DNA from: Desulfurivibrio dismutans
GTDB taxonomy: Bacteria > Desulfobacterota > Desulfobulbia > Desulfobulbales > Desulfurivibrionaceae
Length of the DNA: 64,000 nucleotides
Assembly (NCBI RefSeq): GCF_029210385.1
Contig: NZ_JARGDQ010000006.1
Location: 124,001-188,000 of the forward strand
Direction: 5' to 3'
The notes under the pieces are model-generated. The model had not been told where the DNA came from. It was given only the letters and a program-made list of their open reading frames with translations, and did no database searches. The position numbers and the translations under genes were made by a program. Below are positions 35,271-44,100 of the stretch, piece after piece (the first letter of the stretch is position 1; every line of letters starts with the position of its first letter).

Positions 35271-35346
35271 GCAAAGCCCGCCGCTCCCCTTTCCGGTATA
35301 AAAGCATCAAAACTTAAGCCTACACCAGAAAAAGGAGTTGGGCAAG

Positions 35347-35940
35347 TTAGCGATTGCCTTCCAGATCCGCCACCATCTCCGCCACCAGGCGTCCGTTAGG
35401 AGCATAGGCCACCGGGTTGAGTTCTATCAGTTCAGACCAGACTTTCCTGGCCCCGGTCTGGTCGTCAAAATCATGCAGCAACACCACCCCCATGTTAAAG
35501 CGGGCCGTTTCATGCCGCGGGTCAATCTCGATGGCCCGCTTAAAAGAGGCGATGGCCTGTTCCGGTTGACCGTTACGGCGATGCATGACACCAAGGTCGG
35601 TGACCACGTCGGCATCGTCCGGATGCAACTCCAGGGATCGGCTATAGGCATTAATGGCCTTTTCATAATGATCGGTATCAAAATACAGATGCCCCAACTG
35701 GGTCCAGGCCTGCACGTTTTCCGGGTTGTCCGCCACCGCCTGTTCAAGGCTTTCCATCACCCGTTGTTGCTCGGGAGTTAAGCCATTCTGGTGGGTCGCC
35801 AAAGAGGGGGCAACAGCGGGCATTTTGTAAATACTGAACCCAATACCGCCCAAAAAGCCAATGACCAGGCAGGCAAAGGCGGTGAAAAACATCTTGTCCC
35901 GTCTGACCATTTTAGCAGCTGGTTTTTCCGGTTCGAACAT
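35347..35940 (-). CDS. Membrane-anchored TPR protein
   Basis: 197 residues. A membrane helix lies at 17-39 (MFFTAFACLVIGFLGGIGFSIYKM), with a short cytoplasmic N-terminus. Residues about 60-170 hold three to four tetratricopeptide repeats (VQAWTQLGHLYFDTDHYEKAINAYSRSLELHPDD; ADVVTDLGVMHRRNGQPEQAIASFKRAIEIDPRH; then a weaker one). It resembles the CcmH/NrfG C-terminal TPR shape used in cytochrome c assembly, but no ccm genes are close. ATG with AAGGAGA upstream. Probably a protein-docking scaffold; partner unknown. It is 76 bases upstream of the heme sensor kinase. Confidence 0.78.
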   Translation of the reverse strand: MFEPEKPAAKMVRRDKMFFTAFACLVIGFLGGIGFSIYKMPAVAPSLATHQNGLTPEQQRVMESLEQAVADNPENVQAWTQLGHLYFDTDHYEKAINAYSRSLELHPDDADVVTDLGVMHRRNGQPEQAIASFKRAIEIDPRHETARFNMGVVLLHDFDDQTGARKVWSELIELNPVAYAPNGRLVAEMVADLEGNR

Positions 35941-36060
35941 CGCTTATTTCTCCTTGTTCTAAGTGTCGCCTCCGTTATAATACTAAAACCAACAGACAGC
36001 AGCCCGGCCAAGACGAAAGAGCTGCCGGCCTGCTAATCCCGGCCCATCGGCAGCCACTAA

Positions 36061-36171
36061 TTTTGATAAACTCGCAAAAAAACCACCAGAAGTGTTGGTC
36101 GGTAACACGGAAACAGGCAGTTATAAAGCGCTTCCAATCGGCGATGCGGTTTTTTGCAACGCCGACAACTT
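36061..36171. repeat. Dispersed ~111 bp repeat, copy 2 (upstream of nadC)
   Basis: Starts TTTTGATAAACTCGCAAAAA, contains TGTTGGTCGGTAACACGG, then TATAAAGCG, and ends AACGCCGACAACTTTGA. Matches 22562-22673 over its full length. The terminal hairpin is weaker here than in copy 1. It lies 22 bases before the nadC start and happens to be open in the nadC frame. Confidence 0.75.
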
Positions 36172-36193
36172 TGACGGCAGAGGCATTACTATA

Positions 36194-37063
36194 ATGGAAA
36201 GAGACAGCCAAAACCACGGTTTGTTCAAAAATCCCGACCTGCATCACAGCCTGCGCACCTTTTTGGCTGAAGACCTGGGCCGGGGAGACATCACCGGAGA
36301 GGCGATTTTTCCCCCGAAAGCAATCGGCAACGCCGTGTTCATCGCCAAGGAGGCAATGGTATTGGCCGGGGTGGAACATTTGGCGCCGTTGGTTTTTCGA
36401 ATGATCAACCGGGAAATCACCTGCCACCCCACCGCCGACGGCCAATGGGTTAAGTCGGGAGAAATCATCCTGCATCTACATGGTCCGCTGCGGGATCTGC
36501 TGGCCGGTGAGCGGCTGGCCCTGAACCTGGCCCAGCGGCTGAGCGGTATTGCCACCCTCACCGCCGAGTTTGTCGCCGCCGTGGCCGCCTGGCCGGTAAA
36601 GATCATGGACACCCGCAAGACCACCCCCGGCCTGCGACGGCTGGAAAAATACGCCGTGCACGTGGGCGGCGGGGTCAACCACCGCTATAATCTCAACGAC
36701 GGGATTTTGATCAAGGATAACCATATCGCGGCCGCCGGCTCCATCCGCCAGGCAGTGCAAAAAGTACGGGATTACAACGGGCCGGGCAAGGAGGTTGAGG
36801 TGGAATGTGAAACCCTGGAACAGGTGACCGAGGCCCTGGCCGCCAAGGCGGAGATCATCATGCTGGACAACATGGACCCGCCGATGATGCGCCGGGCGGT
36901 GGAGTTGATCAACGGCCGAGCAATCACCGAGGCCTCGGGCGGGGTGACGCTGAACAACGTTGGGGAAATCGCCGCCTGCGGGGTGGACCGCATTTCCATC
37001 GGCGCCCTCACCCACTCAGCACCGGCCAAAGACATCAGCATGGAAATGGTCAGCGGGCAGTAG
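36194..37063 (+). CDS. nadC: Nicotinate-nucleotide pyrophosphorylase (quinolinate phosphoribosyltransferase)
   Basis: 289 residues from ATG 36194; an open frame to 36092 exists but crosses the dispersed repeat and is not counted. NadC turns quinolinate and PRPP into nicotinate mononucleotide in de novo NAD synthesis. Signature text: AEDLGRGDITGEAIF near residue 20, LAQRLSGIATLTAEFV, MDTRKTTPGLRRLEKYAV near residue 137, NHRYNLNDGILIKDNHI near residue 158 and SIGALTHSAPAKDISMEM at the end. The last codons (VSGQ) and stop lie within palindromic copy C. No nadA or nadB is adjacent. Confidence 0.97.
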   Translation: MERDSQNHGLFKNPDLHHSLRTFLAEDLGRGDITGEAIFPPKAIGNAVFIAKEAMVLAGVEHLAPLVFRMINREITCHPTADGQWVKSGEIILHLHGPLRDLLAGERLALNLAQRLSGIATLTAEFVAAVAAWPVKIMDTRKTTPGLRRLEKYAVHVGGGVNHRYNLNDGILIKDNHIAAAGSIRQAVQKVRDYNGPGKEVEVECETLEQVTEALAAKAEIIMLDNMDPPMMRRAVELINGRAITEASGGVTLNNVGEIAACGVDRISIGALTHSAPAKDISMEMVSGQ

Positions 37064-37155
37064 CACCGCTGCTTGCGGCGATCAGCCCGGCTTGCGTACT
37101 GATGTACGCGGCGCCGGTCTGCTTGCCGCAATCTGCGGCACTACTGCCCGCTGAC
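37049..37155. repeat. Palindromic element copy C, end of nadC
   Basis: 107 bases. Outer arms of 15 bases are perfect (GTCAGCGGGCAGTAG and its complement); inner arms carry the family core, with GCGTAC-TGAT-GTACGC at the centre. The left arm codes the last four residues and stop codon of nadC. The right arm ends 88 bases before the convergent mvhD stop, so the element may act as a two-way transcript end. Confidence 0.88.
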
Positions 37156-37243
37156 TTTCGTCTCGGCCGCCGCCCAGAGGGGGGGGCAAAGAGCAAGCAG
37201 CATGGGGCCTGGACGGGAGCCGTAAAACCCAACTGATCTGACT

Positions 37244-37849
37244 CTAACCGCCCAAAGCCGTTTTGATGGGCTTTTCCAGCTTACCGGCAAAAACCTCGTC
37301 GATGTGTTCCTGGGTAAATATCCCATCCTTGCGTACCGTCTTGGTGGCGGTACCCATGGCCATGCGCAGCTTGCGGTCCTCGGCCATCCTGGTGGCCTGC
37401 TGCAGGCGTTTTTGCAGCTCTTCTTGATCAAACCCTTCGCTCTTGCCGATGGGACCGAGTTCTCTCGCCTTGGCGGTGAAATCGGTGATCAAGCGGACAA
37501 AGCGGGGCGCTTCGGCGGCAGAAGCCCACTGCAGACCGAACCGGTCGGGGTTGATCCCCACTTCCTGCAGGATCTTCTTGATCAGGAAACTTACTCCCAT
37601 GGCATCGTAATTACCAACCTGGTAATGACATTCACCGAGTTGTCAGCCACCGGTGAAGATGCCGTCGGCCCCTTCGGCAAAGCCCCGGAAGACGAAGGCC
37701 GGGTCCAGCCGGCCGGTGCACATGATCCGGATGGTGCGCAGGTTGGGCGGATACTGGTAGCGCGACACCCCGGCCGAGTCGGCGGCGGCGTAGCAGCACC
37801 AGTTGCAGAGAAACCCCAGGATACGAGGGTTAAAATCCTCCTGAGCCAT
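37244..37849 (-). CDS. mvhD: Methyl-viologen-reducing hydrogenase delta subunit-like protein MvhD, selenocysteine-containing
   Basis: 201 residues when the in-frame UGA at 37643-37645 is read as selenocysteine (residue 69). MvhD is a small [2Fe-2S] protein that passes electrons from a hydrogenase or formate dehydrogenase to HdrA. The frame reads ILGFLCNWCCYAAAD, then IRIMCTGRLDPAFVFRGFAEGADGIFTGG, UGA, then QLGECHYQVGNYDAM. Family members usually have Cys at that site. Both halves are needed for a complete MvhD. ATG 37849 follows AGGGGA. It is last in the Wood-Ljungdahl transcript, 73 bases after hdrA. A true stop splitting the gene is the alternative, but it would cut a conserved motif. Confidence 0.93.
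37610..37645 (-). promoter_or_regulatory. UGA-Sec codon and SECIS-like hairpin in mvhD
   Basis: Sixteen bases after the UGA a perfect 6-bp stem ATTACC/GGTAAT closes the loop AGGTT. The spacing and GGU-containing apical loop are as expected for bacterial SECIS elements read by SelB. Weak outer pairing. Confidence 0.65.
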
Positions 37850-37922
37850 ATCTTTTCCCCTTATTAAATTGCTCTTAGTTCTTTTTAAGTTCAATCAGCC
37901 GCCACAACGGCCGGCGACAAGT

Positions 37923-40900
37923 TTATTGCTGCCCGAAGGCGGTGATCTGGGCGGTGATCTGCTCGTCGGTGAAACCGCCCATGGAGATGGCAAAGACCGG
38001 GCAGTGGGCGGCGCAGATGCCGCAACCCTTGCAGGAGGCGGTGACCGTCTCGGCCTTGCGCTTGTTGTTTTCATCCTTGTGCATGCGGATGGCCTGATAG
38101 GGGCAGAGCGCTTCGCACAGGCCGCAACCGATACAGGCACTCTGGTCGACGCTGGAAACTGTCGGTTCCACCGAGACATAGCCCTTGACCAGGGGAATGG
38201 CCGCCTTGGCCGCCGCCGCCTGGGCCTGAACGATAATCTCCTCCACCGGCTGCGGCGAGTGAGCCAGGCCGCAGACATAGGCCCCGGAAACCGGCAGTTC
38301 CACCGGCCGCAGCTTGACGTGGGCCTCGAGGTAAAACTTGTCCTCGTTGACCGACACCTTCAGCAGGCGGCTCAAGGTGGCGGTATCATCGGGCACGATG
38401 CCGGTGCTCAACACCAGCAGGTCTGGGCTCAGGTTCACCTCCTCGCGCAGGAGAGGGTCGTAAAAGCCGACCTTGGGGGCCTTGCCGCCGGCGGTAAGCC
38501 GGGGTTTATTGTCCATGCTGTAGGGGATAAAAAGTACTCCCTGTTCGCGGGCCCGGCGGTAGTAATCCTCGGCGTAACCGTAGGTGCGCAGATCGCGGTA
38601 GAGCACAATCACCTGGGACTCCGGATTGATCTCCTTTATTTTAAGGGCGTTTTTCACTGCGTCATTGCAGCAGTTTTTGCTGCAGTAACCCAGGTCGTCG
38701 CCCCGGCTGCCGGCGCACTGGATCATCACCACCGAGCCGGGGGCCCGGTTCTTGGCCTTACCGGCCAAGCGCTGTTCCAGCTCCCGCTGGGTAACGACCT
38801 TGGCGGAGTATTTCACCGGGCTGTCCAGCACCTTTTCCGGCCGGTGTTCGCGGCCGCCGGTGGCCACCACCACCACCCCGTGATCGATGGTGCTCTCCTG
38901 ACCCTTACCTTTACGGCTTTTAAGCTGGGAGGAAAAATTGCCCACGTAACCGTTGAGCTGTACCAGTTCAGTGTCGGTAAACACCTTGATATTTTTGTGC
39001 TTGTTGACCTGGTCGATCAGCCCCTTGAGGGTCTTGGCCACTTCCTCGCCCCGCAGGGTGTAGCGGGCCTCCTGCAGGTGGCCGCCCAACTGGGCCTCCT
39101 TTTCCACCAGGGCGGTGGCATAACCCTGCTCGGCCAGGTTAAGGGCCGCAGTCAGGCCGGCAATACCACCGCCCAGCACCAGGGCCTTGTCGATCACCGG
39201 CACCGTCTGCTCGGGCAGCGGCTTGATGTGGCGGGCCTTGGCAATGCCCATGCGGACCAGGTCCTTGGACTTGCTGGTGGCCGCCGCCGGCTCGTTGGCA
39301 TGGACCCAGGAACACTGGTCGCGGATATTGACCATCTCGATCAGACAACGGTTCAGGCCGGCATCCTTGAGGGTCTCCTGGAACAGGGGCTCATGGGTGC
39401 GGGGTGAACAGGCGGCGATCACCACCCGGTTGAGGTTGTGTTCCTTGATCTTCTGCTTCAACACCTCCTGGGCGTCCTGGGAGCAGCTGTAGAGGCTCTG
39501 GGCGTGGTAGACCACCCCTTCCATGCCTTCAACGTATTGATCAACGTCGGGCACATCCACCACCCCGGCGATATTGACCCCGCAGTGGCAGACAAAGACC
39601 CCAATACGAACTTCATCATCGTCGGTCAGTTGCTGTTCATCGGGGTAACTCTTGACCACGTACCCCTTGCCCCGGTCCTTCTTGGTCAGGGCCGAGACCA
39701 GGCCGGCGGCGGCGCTGGACTGGGTGACACTTTCGGGAATGTCCTTGGGCCCCTGGAAGGCGCCGGCCACCAGCACCCCCTCCTGGCTGCTCTGCAGAGG
39801 AGCAAAGGTGGAGGTCCGGCAGAAGTTGTAGTCGTTGAGCGCAAAGCCGGCACTGTCGGCCAGATTGGCGGCATCGGCGGGGGAATCCAGCCCCACCGAG
39901 AGCACCACCATATCGTAGGCTTCGAAATAATGGCTGCCATCCATGGTGGCGAAGGTCAGCTTGAGCTGGTTTCCCCAAGGCATGACATCGGCCACCCGGG
40001 CGCGGACAAACTTGATCCCCATGGCCTCGGCCCGGGCCCGGGCGGCGTCGAAGCCTTTGCCCTGGGTGCGCATGTCCATGTAATAGATGGTGATTGCAAT
40101 TTCCGGCTCATGCTCCTTGGCCACCATGGCCTCCTTGATGGCGTACATGCAGCACACCGAGGAGCAATAGCCGTTGTCGCAGCCCAGGTCGCGGGAACCC
40201 ACGCACTGGATAAAGGCCAGATTCTTGGGGTGTTGGCGATCGGAGAGCCGCAGCAACTCGCCCTCGAAGGGGCCGGAGGCGCAGAGCAGCCGCTCGAACT
40301 CCAGGCTGGTGACCACGTCCGGGTGCTTGCCGTAGCTGTATTTGTCAAGCGCGCTGTCGGGCACCCGGCCAAAGCCCGGCGCCATCACCACCGCCCCGAC
40401 CTTGAGATCCATCTCTTCGGGCTGCTGGTCGAAATCAATGGCCCGGGCCTGGCAGGCCGAGACGCAGATCTTGCAGGTGCCGTGCTTGAGGTGCAGGCAG
40501 GCCTCGGGATCGATAAAGTAGCTGGCCGGCACCGCCTGGGGGTAATCGATATGGATGGGCCGGGTCAGCGCCAGCCCCTCGTTGTAGCCGTCCACCAGGT
40601 GGCGGGGGCAGTACTGGGTGCACATGCCGCAGGCAGTGCACTTGTCGTGGTCGATATACCGTGGCCGTACCCGCAGCTTGGCGGTGAAGTCGCCCGGCTT
40701 GCCGGAGAGCTTGAGGAAATCGGTATTGCTCAGAATCTTTATGTTGGGAGACCGACCGGCCTCCACCAATTTTGGCGCCAGGATTCAGAGCGAGCAGTCG
40801 TTGGTGGGGAAGGTCTTGTCCAGCATGGCCATGGCCCCGCCGATGGCGGCCGCCTTCTCCACCAGGTAGACGTAGTAGCCCAACTCGGTGAGGTCGAGGG

Positions 40901-40973
40901 CGGCCTGCACCCCGGCCACCCCGCCGCCGACCACCATCACGGCGCCCGCCTTTTTCGTCATTGCTTTGGTCAT
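37923..40973 (-). CDS. hdrA: Tandem HdrA-like FAD/iron-sulfur protein, selenocysteine-containing
   Basis: 1016 residues with Sec at residue 63 (UGA 40785-40787). HdrA is the flavin subunit that splits electron pairs in heterodisulfide reductase complexes. Module 1: [17 protein letters not shown] (FAD), FPTNDCSL[13 protein letters not shown], then a ferredoxin site [12 protein letters not shown] near residue 110 and [19 protein letters not shown]. Module 2 begins near residue 560 with a second FAD motif [17 protein letters not shown] and its own [17 protein letters not shown], so the protein is two HdrA units in one chain. The C-terminus has two [4Fe-4S] motifs ([24 protein letters not shown]). 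AGGAG upstream of ATG. It lies between fdhA and mvhD. Confidence 0.93.
40744..40787 (-). promoter_or_regulatory. UGA-Sec codon and SECIS-like hairpin in hdrA
   Basis: Fifteen bases after the UGA, TTGGTGGAG pairs with CTCC-CAA, with an apical CCG-GT-CGG helix that presents GGTC. This is a plausible SelB-binding hairpin. Position and apical GGU fit; a one-base bulge is needed in the lower stem. Confidence 0.6.
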
Positions 40974-41049
40974 CTGATATTGCTCCTGATCGTGGTAATT
41001 GATCTGAGTTCTATTATTTGTTTTTGTCGTGTTGCCTTAATAAAGTTTC

Positions 41050-41159
41050 GCTAACTGCCCAGTAGTGCCGCAGGTTGCGGCAAGCGGCCCGGCGAAGCGT
41101 GCCCCAGGCACGTGAGCTGGGCCGATCGCCGCAACATGTGATGCTAATGGGCAGTTAGC
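41050..41159. repeat. Palindromic element copy D, fdhA-hdrA junction
   Basis: 110 bases. Outer arms GCTAACTGCCCAGTAG and the complement of GCTAACTGCCCATTAG differ by one base. The inner arms carry GCGGCAAGC..GGCCCGGC and GGGCCGATCGCCGC. The right arm codes the last residues (LTAH) and stop of the formate dehydrogenase. It lies 77 bases before the hdrA start in the direction of transcription. Confidence 0.87.
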
Positions 41160-44100
41160 ACTTCTACTCTTATGGCGCAGAGCTTGTACTCCGGCGTCCG
41201 GGACAGTCGATCCAGGGCGTCCAGGGTCAGGGCATTGACCGGGGTTTCCGCGAAGTTGTAAGGCGCCGAAATGGTCCCCTCCTGGGTGCGCTCGCTGATC
41301 CTGGCCCGGATATCTACCGTTCCCCGCCGCGAGGTCAACCGCAGCATCACCCCGTCTTTGATACCCAGCCGCTGGGCATCGTTGGGATGCACCTCGGCCA
41401 GGGCCTCGGGCGCGATCACGTCGATGGCCTTGGTCTTGCCGGTCATGCTGCTGAAGTTGTAGCGGGCGTATTCCCGGATGGTGGTAAAGAGCAGCGGGTA
41501 TTCGCCGTCCACCGGCTCCTGGGGAGCAAGGTAGTTCTCCGGCACGAACAGCCCCCGGCCGCGGGTAAATGTTTCCTTGTGCAGCACCGGGGTGCCGGGA
41601 TGATCCTCGCTGGGCACCGGCCACTGCAGGCCCTCCTGTTCCAGCCGGGCGTAGCTGATACCCTTGTACTGGGGCAGCAGCTGGCGGACCTCTTCAAAGA
41701 CCTCCTCGGCTGAAGAGTAGCGCATCTCATAGCCCATGCGAGCGGCCAGCTCGGAGAAGATCATCCAGTCCGGCCTGGCCTCGCCCGGCGGTTCCACCGC
41801 CTTGCGCACCCGCTGGACCCGCCGTTCGGTGCAGGTGAAGGTGCCGTCCTTTTCGGCAAAACAGGCGGCGGGGAAGACCACATCGGCCATCTTGGCGGTA
41901 TCGGTGAGGAAGATATCCTGCACCACCAGGAAGTTGACCTCTTCCAAGGCCTCCCGGACGTGGTTGATGTTGGTGTCGGCCAGCACCGGGTCCTCGCCGA
42001 AGACGTAGAGGGCCCGGATTTCTCCCTTGAGGATATTCTCCCACACCTCGGTGGCCGGTTTACCGGGCCGCCGGGGCAGTTTCACCTTCCACAGCTTTTC
42101 ATACTGGTCAAAGAGCTCGTCGTTGCTGAGTCCCCCGTAGCCGGGCAGGGTGTTGAACAGGGCCCCCATGTCGCAGGCGCCCTGGACGTTGTTCTGGCCC
42201 CGCAGGGGGTTGCAGCCCCCCCCTTCCACCCCGACCTTGCCGCAAAGCAGGGCCAGGTTGGAGATGGACTTGACCCGGTCGGTGCCGGTGGCGTAGTGGG
42301 TGATCCCCATGCCGTGGTAAGTGGCGTGCCGCCCGGGAGCGGCGTACAGGCGGGCAACCTGGCGGATCTGCTCCGGGGTTACCCCGCAGATGGGCGCTAT
42401 CTCCTCGGGGGGATATTTTTCCACCACCCGCACCAGTTCATCGAAATCTTCGGTGCGGTCCTCGACAAACTTCCGGTCCCACAGCTCCTCCTTGATGATC
42501 ACCTGCATGATCGAGTTGAGCAGGGCCACGTCGGTACCCGGCTGAATGGACAGCCAAAGGTCGGCCCGCTCGGCAAAGGCGGTCTTGCGCGGGTCGATGA
42601 CGATCATCTTGGCCCCCCGGTCCAGGGCCTGATGGATGCGCAGGCCGATGGTGGGATGGCTGGTATCCGGGTTGCTGCCGATCATCAAAAAGAGATCGGT
42701 CTTGGTGGTATCGGCGATGCAATTGGTCATTGCGCCGCTGCCCAGGGTGATGGCCAGACTGGCCACCGTGGGAGCGTGTCAGAGGCGGGCACAGTGATCG
42801 ATATTGTTGGTGCCGATCGCGGTCCGCATGAACTTCTGCATCAGGAAGTTTTCTTCGTTGGTGGCCCGGGCGCAGGAAAAACCGGCGATGGCATCGGGGC
42901 CGTACATGGCCTTGATGTCAAAAAAACGTTTGGCGGTGTAGCTGAGCGCCTCGTCCCAGGAGCATTCCACCAATTGACCGCCCTGGCGGATCAGGGGCTT
43001 GGTCAGCCGGTCAGGATGTTGCACGAAGTGGAAGCCGAAGCGGCCCTTAACACACAGCGCCCCGTAGTTGGGGGCCAGATCGGGGTCGGCGGTGACCTCG
43101 ATGATGGTGTCGCCCTTGACCTTGAGGTTCATCTGGCAGCCCGCCCCGCAGTAGGGGCAGGTGGTACGCACCAGGCGGGTTTCCTCGCCCACGATGGGGA
43201 TGATCTGGTCTTTCTTGTTCAGGGCCCCGGTGGAACAGTTATCGACACACTTACCGCAGGAGACGCAATGCTCCATGAAGGTCAGGGAGATATTTTGCGC
43301 CCGGCCCCGGTCGTCGAAGGATTCGGCCCGCAGGTCGATGGCCCGGTATTCGCAGGAGTTGGCGCAGTTGCGGCAGTAGATGCACTTGTTGAGATCAACG
43401 GTGATGGTGGGGTGATCTTCTCGGCGCTGGTAGGTGGGCTTGCTGCCCATGCCGGTCTTGTTGGGATCCACCCCGTGTTCGATGGCCAGCCGTTTAAGGT
43501 CGCAACGGTCAAAGGCGTTGCAGCCGCAGGAGAGGCAGCGTTCGGCCTCGTTTTTGGCCATCTGTTCGGAAAAACCCAAAGAGACCTCGTTGAAATCCTG
43601 CACCGCCCGTTCCGGGGGTCGGGCGGGCATCTTTTCCCGCAGTTTGACCCGGATGCCTTCGAAGTTGGCCAGGTCCACCTGCTCGAAACTCTTGCCCCGG
43701 CTGAAGTTGAAGCGGCTTTCGGCCGGTTCCTTGGGCAGGCCCAGCAGTTGGGCGTGGATGTTATCCGCCGCCCGACGGGCCGCCACCACCGACTGGATCA
43801 CCGAGCGGGGACCGTTGGTGGCATCGCCGGCGGCGTAAATCCCTTCCAGGTTGGTCTGAAAGTTACGGGGGTTGGACTTGATGTTGTTTTTCGGGGTCAG
43901 CTCCAGCTGTTCTTCCAGGCTGCCACCCTTGAAGGTGCCGTCGCAGGCCGACTGGCCGGTGGCCACCACCACCGTGTCCACCGCCAGGTGGATGCTGGTG
44001 CCGGGCACTGCCTCGGGGTAACGGATGCCCTTGGCATCGGGCTCACCCAGCTTCATGCGGATCAGTTCCACGTCCAGTCCGCCACCCTCGGCGGCCTTGA

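Noticed and set aside
36092-36193. Upstream extension of nadC by 34 codons
   Set aside because: Codes the dispersed repeat; NadC family starts near the ATG at 36194.
37869-39407. 512-codon plus-strand frame opposite hdrA, and similar 500-860 codon frames opposite acs and fdh genes
   Set aside because: Long antisense frames are expected in high-GC DNA; composition is shadow-like and the minus strand codes clear conserved proteins.
37643-42781. Reading the three UGAs as true stops, frameshifts or pseudogene marks
   Set aside because: All three are UGA, all in frame, all at family Cys/Sec positions and all followed by hairpins; decay would not do this three times.
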